Shown: positions 21,460-33,700 of the stretch, one piece after another
Layout of the letters: every line of letters begins with the position of its first letter
How positions within the stretch are numbered: position 1 is the stretch's first letter
Assembly: GCF_905220365.1 (NCBI RefSeq)
Contig: NC_061139.1
Location: 11,431,001-11,495,000 of the forward strand
DNA length: 64,000 nucleotides
Reading direction: 5' to 3'
DNA from: Vanessa cardui
Lineage: Eukaryota > Arthropoda > Insecta > Lepidoptera > Nymphalidae
Program-made: the position numbers and the translations under genes
Notes under the pieces: model-generated
The model's input: the letters and a program-made list of their open reading frames with translations, nothing else
Told to the model about the DNA's origin: nothing
The model's database searches: none

Positions 21460-23332
21460 GTAGTTAATTAATTAATTAATATAGCTTCACGGCATGCCTT
21501 CGTTTGATTAAGGATAGTGTAGAACACAGCCGCTGCAACACGGTGTAACTCATTTGCACGATCACTATAGTTCCTATAGGAATTGCGTTTAGTTGTAGGT
21601 GGGCAGAGGGGTTGTCTGGATGGGCCGCATTCAAAAATCGACTTTATATATATGTCGTCTGAATTGAATTTACGTTACGAAATTTGAACGTTCCATTTTT
21701 AAATTTGAATTTATTATATATATTTTTTAATATTTTTAGTATCGACACCTCCTTTCGTTCTTTATTTAAGTTTTAATATCTTAAACTATGTATATTTATG
21801 AAATTTAATTTCTACATGTTATTCCAAATATTTCACTGATGTGTTACAATAATTATAATAATATTATCAGATAATTAAAAGACAAAATTAAATTACAAAA
21901 GTTTTAAATAGATACGAGAATAATTATTATACAGAAGTCATTGTGTATCTAATTACACTGGCTCACTCGTGATCAAACTTGAACGCGATGTTACAAAGAG
22001 TTATACGGTATTAAATATAAAATATCTGTAATGAGTAACACCAGTGTCATAAAGTGTTGCCAGACTAAAAAACATTTCTTAAGTATAGTTTCATTTGTAT
22101 ATATTGAGGTGAATGTTATGTACGAAATGCGGCCCATTTAATGAAATGGCAAAAGGTTGGATCGGAACAAATAAAGGTGCCTAAGAATTAAATTTGTTTT
22201 AAAAATTGTTAGCAACTCAAGGAGATGATAGAGATCTTTGAAAAAGATTACTTATTGTTTTGTTATTTAAATCTAGTGCGGGAAAAGATCGATTTCAAAT
22301 TTCGAACGTTATTTAAATTTGTTTTTTTTTTTTTTAAACAAATCTGGCTAGACGCTTACAGCATAAATGTTTTGGACACAGCGATCACCATATATTTGAT
22401 CATTGTATACTCTTTAAATAGAAGTATGGAATTTTTTAAACAATTATCTTTACTCTCACAAACATTAATTAAAGATTTAAATTGATTTCCATAATAAAAT
22501 AATATTGATAACTCACGCATTTATATTTGAAACACACACACACACAAACTACTATATGGGTATGTCTTTGACCATGTTGGCCTTATCCAAGGAAAATAAC
22601 AATTTTAGTGTTCAATATATGAAGTCATTTTCAGTAAAAGGAGATCCTTAAGGACTCAGATACAATTAGAGTCAGAATTAAAAAAAATACTTAGATAAAG
22701 TCGAGAGTTTTGAAAATGGAATCTCTTGCAGTATATAAATTAAAATGTTAAACATATTATGTAAAGAAAACCCTTTATATGCTTCTTTATATTATTGCGT
22801 CTTATTTTATTCGTTAAACAGAAATAGTAACCATTAAATAATGTAGTTAGATAAATATTTAAAAAAAAAACCACAATTACCATAATTTTATTTACTCCAT
22901 TAATATTGTTTGAATATATAAAAAAAAAAATATTTATCATGGTTCCTTTGACCTAAAAAACCCGTGTCTTTAAAAAATTTAATTATAATCTGTATATGAA
23001 TTCGATATTTAAACATTCCATGCACTTGTATATTCTGGTAAATGTCAATTATTCGACATAACTGTATATGTATGTATATTCATCTTCGTTCGTTGATTGT
23101 TGTGTAATTCTAGTGAAATCGACCAAATCGTTGTTTCTCTTGATATTGTTCGGATTATTTCTAGTTTTAAATGTTTTAAATGTTACGGGCGGGGTTTTTG
23201 ACGCGGTTCAAGGCTGTAAGGCAGTTCGATGCAACTAAAGTGCGATTACATTATACAATAACTAACAACAATATTGTAGAATTTGGACAAAGTTTTCCGA
23301 AAAACGTTTCTATTAAAAGGGCTAAAATACTT

Positions 23333-23449
23333 CAATGAAATTCTGCCACATATCTACCATCCACCATTGAAGCATGGTATGATTAAATTTTCCTCAAGAG
23401 GAGTGGTGGAATTTCCTCCTAAAAAGGAGATTTTTTTGCCCAATATTGG
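23333..23449 (+). mobile_element. Highly degenerate SINE family A body
   Basis: CAATGAAATTCTGCCACATA, CCACCATTGAAGCATGG, GTGGTGGAATTTCCTCC and GCCCAATATTGGG follow the order and spacing of the SINE body. Head and tail are gone. Confidence 0.6.
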
Positions 23450-24679
23450 GACATTTTCGGACTCTTTCTCTTTGATTATATTTTGTGGTCATATTATTGT
23501 ATAATGTGTCGCAATTTGTACATAGTCCTATTATTCATATACTGCACGCATTTATTTGTAAAATCGACGTCGAGTGCTAATGTCTCCAGAATAATATGTG
23601 CGATAGTTATTTCGATCATCATATGTACATCAATGTAGCTTAATAGGGTACGTGAAATATATACCGACTCATAGTTCCTCTAAAAATATGTAAGCCGACG
23701 TATTGTCTTTTCATTAATCCATACAACAAATAATCACTTATTTATATAATCATTTGAATATGATTCTTTCGGTTGTACTTCTTTTATAAATGCTCTGTTA
23801 GTTGTCTAAAATGCTCAGAAAGATCAGGCCAAAACCAGTTACAACTATATCGACCTCCTTCAAAATTGGCCCATAGCCTTTAACGAAAATGACATATGTC
23901 CATTAGCAATGATTATAGTGTCGTAAATTACCGTTAATTTGTTCAATCGATCGGCGCAATCCTCGCGTAAATACTGAGTAAGATAATGTCCATCATATAT
24001 ATACTTAAATAAATTTTTGAATACGTCAGTAAATGGAACTTATACTTTAGGCTCAGCGATTGAATAAGAATTCACTTCGAATTTTTATATGAAATCTTAA
24101 AAAAAACTTACTATTATTCGATATTTTGATGCGTGAATACTTGCATGCGTGAATGTTTTAATTGTATTCAATATATCACATCACTTTCATGAAATTTGAC
24201 AGCGTGTTCAGTCGTCAGTTCCCAGTTAATTTCTATAGAATAACTACATGGAAAAAGTATTTATTTTAAAACGATTGATATCATTTAAAGTTGGATAAAG
24301 ACAGTTGAGATCAGAAAGAATAAAAAAATAATGTCGAAAAATTTTACAAGCTATGTCTAAAGCCTAGTGAATTCATAATACATCAACCAAGTTGCCTTCA
24401 TATATCACAAGGGAACTATAATTATAAATGTAATGATTATTGATATTTTATGATGATTGAAATAACTAAACATAAATATAAATATATTAGTCAGATCAAT
24501 ACTGATTCTGTTGATTTAAAAATGTTTTAATATTCGTAATAGCAGATCTTTAATTATTAGTCAAGTTTTGTACTTAACTTATTATTATATCTTAAGTGAT
24601 TATGAACATCATAACTACAGGTAGTTCGTGTTTATAAAGGTAAACAAAATATTAATAATAATCCACAAAATTATGTTTA

Positions 24680-24720
24680 TTTTGTTGACGGTAGTGCTAC
24701 GTACACTACCGTCAACAAAA
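24680..24720. other. Perfect 17-bp hairpin, 7-nt loop
   Basis: TTTTGTTGACGGTAGTG (24680-24696) pairs exactly with 24704-24720; the loop is CTACGTA. It stands alone in AT-rich intergenic DNA. Confidence 0.9.
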
Positions 24721-26939
24721 CAAACCATACCCGTATTTCATCGTTAAATGTTATTATAGTTTCACAACATAATATTTGAACCCATCGTAATGAAATTACA
24801 TATTAAGCTTTCCTGGGTCCTAAATCAGGTGATAGATAACCTAAAAAAATGTTAGAGCGTGGAATTCGTGAAATGTGCTAACCGTACCGTGACTTTACCT
24901 GTAAAGTGCTGCCCTCGCATTTAAGACCTGCTATTAAGAATTTTAAAGATTTTTAAATAAATAGTTTATTTTCTTCCTTGAGAATAGAGTATCAGCATTT
25001 ATAAGCGTTTATAATGGTGTCGAATGTCAGACTACTGCCTTACGATATGTCATTCTTCTGTAATCACTTATTTGTAACTTGTAAATATACAACTAATCAT
25101 TATCAATAATTATATAATTGATCATTTATATTTGCACTTTTTAAATATTATTATAATAGTTTCATTTATGTTGTACAATCATGGGCTCAATTAGAACGAG
25201 ACAAATGTATGATAAGTCTAATGCTCTCTCACTAACTTAGACCTGTATAATGTTGCAAGTAACAAAAAAAAGTAAAATAAACAATTAAAAAATAAATAAC
25301 GGTTTGAAAGTTATATAAAGAGCCTTTGATGACATGATAAATATTGTAGTTATAAACCTCGGATTTAAAGACAATAGTTGGATTGTACACAACGAAAAAA
25401 AAACAACCTAGGTTCAGAAATGTTAGATTTCATTTAAATAGATCATTTAATAGATATTGTTTTAATGTAACTACACATTAAAATGAATGTAATATGTGAA
25501 ATAATCAACGCCATCTTGTGGTAGTAATTCCCCGTAAACAGATATACCAACCGCTTTCAAGTTCTTCCCAAAGTATCCTATTTTAATAACTTGGATTATT
25601 TAATAATTCATAACGTTAATTTATTTTGCATTTTGTTTAAGTGATGTATTTATTAATGTAATTATAATATACATAGATTAAGGTTAATAAGTTATTATAA
25701 ATAAAGCACTCATTCATGTGATATTTATGCAGACAGATTTTTCGCTTATATTTTTTAAATTATATGACATTTCGATATAAATTTCAATTTCCATAATGAC
25801 GTCACATCAAACACCAAAATGTTCTATATTCAAATATTATTAATAATAAAAAAGGAATGGAGTTTGTGTTGAAATGTTGTTACGTGTAATTCTATGTAAA
25901 GCTTTTGTCACTAATAAGAATATAGGCATCCTGTGATAAGCCAATCGTAACCAAGCTGATGATCATTGTCGATTGCTTGGAAATTTATTAAAATAAGTTA
26001 AGTTCACATGAAATACCAATTAAAATTGCCATGATTAAAAAATCAGGCGTTTGGGTTTTTTTTTAATAAAATTCAAGCAATATAGTTGGAGCAGTTAAAG
26101 TCACTTGCCTTGTATTTAGGGAGTGAGAGCTTCGTAGGAACAGCTAGGCTGTGCTACAATGTTTCTTCAATAAACTATCGTAAGTTACATTTTGTTGTTT
26201 TATTTACATACCTACATACCAACGTAGTATAAAATAAAGTCACTTCCCGCCTGTAATTAATACTTTTATGGAATAAAATTTATTATTCAATAACTTCATG
26301 TAATTAATTGTATATAGCTGCAAATAAGTTTTCAGAATTCGCCTCTCAAAGAATAAAGAGCTCCCTCTAGTATTCGATTGTGTTTTTCATCATCATCATT
26401 GACATTATTGTCATTTATACTTTTACCTGCAATGCAAAGAAATATATTTTTTGTGTAATTTTTTTTTTTTTGAAAAATCAGAATTGTCAAGTTTGACAAA
26501 AAACTATTTTTTTTTTTATTTGAAATCACATTCAATTGTTATACTATTAGTTAAATTTTTGCTTAGCGTGAACGTGAAGTAATTCCATCGCTGTCACAGT
26601 CGAGCGAGCCCGGCGATTGGCGAGCGGGCTCAGATAAATGCATTCCGAGAAGCGATTTCTTTCATTATTCTATTTTCACGTGATATTACGAAATATATAT
26701 TCAAGTTTTAATGTTAGTTAACCAATCTGCCAATCAATGTGTAATTCCCATTGCAAGGCTCACAGTTGCCTTTCAGCTGGATGTCCTAGTTTTTTATTTG
26801 CGTAATTTCGTTATTTGTTAAAAAACAATAAGAATATTGTATCACAAATTTTATTTAAAACAAAATGGATAACTGATATACAAAACGAAAAAAAAACATT
26901 CAACATATAGGGTGTATATAGCCTAAAATTATGAATTTG

Positions 26940-27015
26940 AACACATGCGTAATCACAAACACGCATTGGAGCATTGTGACGGAATAAGCTCCAAATCTTG
27001 ACTTCAAGGCCTTAG
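26940..27015 (+). mobile_element. Degenerate SINE family A fragment
   Basis: ACACATGCGTAATC, CACGCATTGGAGCATTG and GAATAAGCTCCAAATCTTG match the central SINE region (CACATGTGTATTCC, CCGCATTGGAACAGCG, GTTCCAAACCTTC) with many changes. Confidence 0.5.
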
Positions 27016-27237
27016 TTGGCACATTAACAAGCTGTAATATCGTCAAGTAAAAGAATCTTAAACTAATCCTATAGGTATACGTAGAACTAACCCACGCCCT
27101 AGTAGAAACTAACATTACTTTCGAGACATTCTGTTATTTATATATATCTGTTAAAATAAATCTATAAGAATTTGAAATGTTGACGATAAAGGTGAAGAAC
27201 AATAAAATAAAATAAACAAGTAAAATTTTTCGAAAAC

Positions 27238-30200
27238 TTTATTTAAAAAAAATATTGTTCACAAAAGTACATAAGTCAAAGTGACATTTAACAAATCGTT
27301 ACACTAATATAATTATAATAAATGATATTCTTAAATACTTAATTACACACTTGCTAGCACTCGCGGAATACGTCTTGAACCTGCTTCGATACATCGACTG
27401 ACGCGTTTTGGTATTTAAGCATTAAAATGCAGATAAACAGGCACAAAAATTGTTACAATTGTAAAAAACATCGATATAGTAATCATTATATACTATATCG
27501 AATGAGTTTCGTTTGATTTTTATAAAATTGATTACAGACTTTGTCATATTACATTTATATTTAATTAATGTTCATAATTTAAACATACATGGTAAGTTGT
27601 AATTATTATCTACTTAATAAAGAACCTAAATTAAACACGTGGACAGAATCTTGACTCGTTAAAAAACCTAAAATATTAAACTATTGCTAGTATCATTTAG
27701 TTCACTATATATTTAAAAAATACTATTGCCATTTGTAAAAATCAGTTTGTTATTGAGTATAAAACTGTCCATCTGTTTAAATACGTTGTGAGATTAATTC
27801 ACAACTCGGTACTTAAAACTAAAATACCTAACGGCTCATTATGGTATAAAATTACTTACATTGAAATACATTCCACAGATAACATATTCGATACAGATTA
27901 TAAATAAACGTATATTAATGTTTAATCTGTGGACTTATGATGTTATACAACAAGCGAACGGTTACGAAATACTGATAGTAATTTAGGAACTAATAATAAC
28001 CATTTTAGGATTTTTATTTTTAATTCCGAAATTATAAAATAAAATAGCGGGCCAATAACTCATAAACAAATCTCTTTATCACAGTTGTCGAAATGCGCAA
28101 TAAAATAACCTTCATTTACAAGAATACTAAGAACGACGGTCAACAAAATAATAATATTTTTTAAAGAAAGCATTACGAATATAGTTTAATACTTATTTGA
28201 TGAAAGAACAATGCGTTAGATGAGCTGTATCTTATGAGAGAGTGATATATTATATGCGGATGAAACATAGTGCTGTTTTAACTAAACCAGATAGACAATT
28301 TAGAACGATTAATTAAACGAAACTGAAAACTAATTATAATAGTCTGAATTTAATGAAACGTCGTTATATATGAATAAAAATATTCGTGTAAATACTGGCT
28401 AATGCATTATCTCTTGCAATAAAGCTAAGTGCGAACATGGCTTAATCTTACTATCTATGTCTTACGTACGTAACGAGACTTGTCTATGGTCAAATTTTAA
28501 TGGAGGCCAACGGAACTTCTAACATACTGAAAGTATCTTTATAATTCCATAAAAAACAATTTTTCTATAAGAAATCCATATGGCGAAAACGTTAAGGCAT
28601 ATTCCAAATTTAAAATAAGAATAATTAGGAATCCTTTTGATAAAATAATAATGAAAGTAAGTCGAACTATTAATAATATAATAAAAAATCGTTATAAAAG
28701 TCTCGAGTCCCGTAAGTCTCCATATAAAAGGCGTTCAACAAAGCTGAATAAATGGTTAAGTGTTTCCTAAACCGTCGATATAGAAAAATAAATAATCGAT
28801 ACTTACAAAGAACTTAATAATTTTTTATATAAAATTCCTAAGATATCTCGCGGTATAGTTTTTGGTCCCGAAAATAATTTATATCGTCTCAAATGTAGTT
28901 TACATTTTCGACGATTAAGTGAAAATTATAGACAACATTACTAAGCGTTAAATTTAAGAGACCTAAATTCGTCGCTTGTAAAATTTTAATTCTGAGTCAA
29001 AGTTTACATGTATACACGGACAAATTAAACAATTCATGAAATTAAATTACTTAAAAATGTAGTAACTACTGAGTTTCTTGTCGGTTCTACTCGGTAGAAT
29101 CTACTTTCCGAATCGGTAGCTTCACTTATTTGTTAAATGACGATCAAAAGTGCTTGTAAAAGCCTTACTTAAGTACTTGAATAAAGTTTATTTTGACTCA
29201 GATTTTTTTGACTTATATTCTGATAGATAATTTTTTTTTGTCAACTTTAGATATGAAATGTATATCGTTCAATATATTTACTACTAAATAGATAATTTAA
29301 ATAAAAAAACATGAAAGTCTACATGTTTGCAAATTTTCAAATTAAAATAAAATTCATCTGAAGAGAAAAAGCATGACCGTCGAGAGAAGAAATAAATCTC
29401 ACTTGTAAAAATTTTTTGAAAGTATTTTTACTATAACTGTTCCTATTAAAGTTTCAATTTGTCTAAATTTGACCCGCGAGATATCTTAAGCCCTAAGCGC
29501 TAAACCTTTAACAATGAGTCGGGTTTCCAACTTTGTGATATACGGAGAGTCCGTTGCGCGTTGCCGGCACGTTATAAATACATCACAATCGTTATCAACA
29601 GCCTTTTTTTGTTTTTTTTTTAATCACCATAAATACGGTTACGTTGGCGGGAAAATGTTTGACATAAATCGAAATATAGAACTTTTTTTTATTCTGACAT
29701 TTTTTGTATAAAAAACACTGATAGTTAACAGATTAAATATTAACGAAGAAATCAGTACAAATTAAAAAAAACGTCGTTATTGAAATCATTGATTTTTACC
29801 GCCAAAATCATAACCCTATTTATGTATTTTTTTTTAATTTTGCAAATAAATATTGCATATAACTTATAAGCCAAGTTGCTAATTTATTTGCTTTATTTTT
29901 GTTTTTTTTTTTTTCTTCTTTTTATCGTGTATATATATATAACAAGGCTTACTCGATGTTTTGTTTAAAAAATGTAAGCAAAACTGATCCAATGTTTTAA
30001 TCTTTATCAAAACCAATGAATAAAAGTTTGTTATTTTAATAATTATTAATTATAATTAACAATTACTAACAGCCTGAAAGTTTTCGACGATATTTTGTAA
30101 AATGTAAAAATATGTATAAAATACTTCATTAATATTATTGTAATGTAGAAATTGTAAAATCGAACATCTTGTAACATCATTTTATGATAAAATATTTGAT

Positions 30201-30537
30201 ATCAATATTTATTATATTTTATTATGAACATATTATATGTTATATATTTTATACCTGTTGAATTGAATTTAATGAAACTATTTGACACACAAATTAATAT
30301 TATTTAAATGACAATGCAGCTAAATTTGCCGCAGGCATTCTAATACACGAAATAATTCGCAGACTTGTTATTTGAACACAGTACAACCGTTTTTCTAATT
30401 GAGATTCTAAATATTTTACCGATAAAACAACTCGTGCAAGCGAAGTCAAATTTACTAAGTTTCACAACGCCGCCGCTAGATGGCGTTAGGTGTATGAATT
30501 TGCAGTCTTATAAGTCGATTGGTTTGTATCTTACGAT
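27238..30537 (-). other. Region downstream of the SLC17-like stop codon; possible long 3' UTR
   Basis: No coding signal is visible. AATAAA on the minus strand is found at 30208-30213 and 27238-27243. Apart from the family C copy at 29053-29205 it is almost repeat-free, unlike its surroundings, which would fit an extended 3' UTR. The true end cannot be fixed without RNA data. Confidence 0.3.
29053..29205 (+). repeat. Family C repeat, 3' part
   Basis: AACTACTGAGTTTCTTGTCG, GTAGAATCTACTTTCCG and AATAAAGTTTATTTTGACTC, between ZUP1 and the transporter 3' end. Confidence 0.82.
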
Positions 30538-30711
30538 TTATACTTTTTCTTCGTTCAGCGGTTGTTCCTCGTGTTTCTCTGTGGTTTCCGCTGATTGGGG
30601 GGAGTTCCAGGGCTGCAGTTCTCCGGAGCCGAATACGACGAAGACTAGAGCCCCACACATATAGGTGCCGGCTAGGATGAAGAAAACTATTTGCCATTGT
30701 TCGTATGTGTT
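30538..30711 (-). CDS. SLC17-like last coding exon (TM12, acidic tail, stop)
   Basis: It encodes NTYEQWQIVFFILAGTYMCG then ALVFVVFGSGELQPWNSPQS, followed by a Glu/Lys-rich tail ending NEEKV and TAA. WxxVFxIxAxxY and SGExQPW are conserved in the family. Confidence 0.9.
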   Translation of the reverse strand, partial: NTYEQWQIVFFILAGTYMCGALVFVVFGSGELQPWNSPQSAETTEKHEEQPLNEEKV

Positions 30712-33700
30712 CTGTGAAGAATATGAGTATTAATTAGTTAGTTATTTCCAAGTAACAAATAATACTACTACTATTAAATAATAACAATGATTTCCATTTG
30801 TTTTATTATTTTACCTTAATATTTAGATAATGAGGTAAACTCGTACATAATTTAAAATTAATTAAGAACAAAGTACACATATAATAAACACATAAGTTAA
30901 ACTTTAATTATTACGTACTCAATTTCAGACCGCACCTACCGCACGTATTTACTAAGTCATTACTCCAATACATAGTATAGAAATTATTGTTTAGACCCTT
31001 CTGCAGTAATCACTGCAGATGTGTAATCACACATCTCGTATGTATCAATACATATAAACCTGCCTCTTGAATCAATCTATCTATTGAAAAAACCGCATCA
31101 AAATCCGATGTGTAATTTTAAAGATCAAAACATTTAAAGGACAGACTTCGATCTCTTATAAAACCCAATACGATTTATTAAGTTTTATTGGCCCAGGGTT
31201 TGAACCTCAAACCATGAGACTATTGGGCTATTTACATGAATTAATAAGCATACTTACATGTTCCTTAGTTAACTCGCCGACCATGAAAGTTGAAAGCCAG
31301 CCGCCAAACGAAGACAGCGTATTCGCGATGCCAAAGATTGTACCTTAAATTAAAACAAACACATGAATCATGAACGACATAAAATCTAAATAACGTACGA
31401 TTATCATTTTTATCGTAAAGTTTGAACATGTCCTGACTGTATTCTGTTATTATCAGCGTTGATTAAAAAACGCGGAAACAGTTCTTATCTCGTTGGTTGA
31501 TTTTTGTTAATCAAACAAATTAAATAAACTACGTTTTTATTATAACGCATATCTATACAATACATATCTGTAATGCTTTCACGGCTTAACCGATGAAGCG
31601 AATTTGATGAAATCTGTTTTGAATCAAGCAGATACCCAAGGAAAAGAATAGGCTACTTTAGACTGCCCCCCCCAACCTCCTAATTCGTGAAAGCTATTAT
31701 AATATAGCTTGTAAACTGAATAACCCGTAAATTTCCCACTGCTGGGCTAAGACCTCCTCTCCCATTATGGAGATGGTTTGGATTTTATACATTAAATTCG
31801 AATCTACCTATGAACTATTCGCGTATTAGTCATGACAATTTTAATCAAAATCAGTTTAGTATTTTAATCGCCAAAGAGAGACGAATGGAGTTACTTTCGC
31901 ATTTATAATATTTAGTATAGTTAATATAAGAAAGATTCAAAAATGTAAATTAAATTAATTATATATTTAAACTTAAGATAATTGATTGTTGTAATTAAAT
32001 CAAATACTTCTTTAAAATGATCGTCATAAAACAAAATTACCTATTGTCTGATTTATGGAAAAAATCCATGACTCACGTCAGTTTGTATGAGCCATCCAAA
32101 AATATTCCAGGCGCTGACCTGATGTTCATTTTACACAATTAACCCAAAGGTACGTGTCCGAGATATTATCAGACACTCCAGAAAAATGTTTAACCTATAC
32201 TAATATTATAAATTCGAAATTAAATTAATTCTATATGTCTGTTTGTTTGTTACGCTTTGCCGGCTAAAGCGCTGAACCGAATTTGAAGCAAGCATTAATT
32301 CCGAGGATATTATTTGCTACCTCTTTTCAAACTTAAAGCCTATAAACAACTAATTAATTCATTGTTTTTTTTTATAAAGTCACTAATAGTATTATTACAA
32401 AATTATACTATTAGTGACTGTATGTGTGTCGTAAAATATTGACAATCGACTTGTAGATACGCTATTCTGATATTCGTATCCTTTTCCTCGGGAAAAATTA
32501 TATGCTCCTTCATTTCACCCCTTGAGGGGGTAAAATGGGGGTGACTGTGGGGGTGAATTTTGCGTAAGTAAAAAGCAGGGTTCAACCAGTAATTAAAAGG
32601 GTCAATGCCTTGTCAATCAATCAATCATTTTTTTCTTATAGGGTTGCCATATTTATCAACATTCCTACATTCAAATAAATGTCCTCAAGGCGTGGATTAT
32701 ATTAAGTGATCACGGTTAGGTCTAGTATCAAAATCTTACCACTGAATTTAGGCGCTATGTCCAGTCCATTGCCAAGGTAACCGGCGGTGACCGCGCCGTT
32801 GATGGTGAGCGCCATTGTGAAGATCGCAATGGACCAGATCCTGTCGTGGCCGAAGAACGCTTGAGCGATCATCATTAAACCTAATACACAAATAATGAAT
32901 ATACAAGTTATTATAAATAAACTATTTTACAGCTGATCTGGACGTAGCTTTTTAAAACCTATGCCTATGCCTATGATAAAAAAATCCGAATAAACCACCT
33001 TTTTGAAGTCGAAATAGGAACAAATAATTTTCAAATGAAAACTATAATACCGTATCAATAACATGAAGTCCAACTTAATAGACCGTTTACATAAACTTTT
33101 ATTAATAGCGTAAGCCGAGTTTTGTCCCAGTGACTATGGGAGGACAGCTACACGCAGATCGGTTATGGTCTCATTTGAAGCTTCAGCCGTAGATGTGCAG
33201 AAAATTAAAGACGATTCTTAATTGCCATTTACTACATTATTGCTGTTTAGTGAAAGAATTAATTTAAGAGAGCGGAAAAAAGTTACTGACCAAGTAGAGA
33301 CCGGTGTTATGGCTGTATGTAAAAAAAAAACGTGCGAACAGATGTTGTCATAAATAAAATAATACATAAATCAAAACAAAATCTGTGATAGTTTTCGAAA
33401 TTCGAAATAAAAAGAACTTTAGAATAACCGCGAAGTTTGGCGGGAGACCCAGTACTATAAATAAAGACAACATTAAGAAATTCCATTTTCAAATTACCAG
33501 GTAGTCCAACAGCGAATCCGGTGAAGAGTTTCCTCGCCGCTGTCGTGGAGAGGCGTCCACTGCGACGGAGGGAGTCAGCCAGCACCGACGATGCCAGCGC
33601 GCAGAGGTACTTGCCGAGGTACGGGAGGGACGACAGCAGACCATTCTATAACGAAAAATGATCATTATTAAATGCTGCATTTCAATTATGTACTTGACAC

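Larger units (their letters stand above)
21460..26930. other. Intergenic, mostly featureless
   Basis: Very AT-rich, with a degenerate SINE (23333-23449), a hairpin (24680-24720) and a GC patch at 26601-26631 whose 7-bp arms GAGCCCG/CGGGCTC flank a GCGATTGGCGAG loop. The 86-aa frame at 22225-22485 (+) is Phe/Ile/Leu-rich low-complexity translation without a family match that I recognise. Confidence 0.45.

Noticed and set aside
33290..33311. A 22-nt micro-exon candidate (ACATACAG acceptor, GTCAGT donor) between SLC17-like exons
   Set aside because: Its length would break the frame, and direct joining of 33498 to 32880 reproduces the sialin alignment without a gap.
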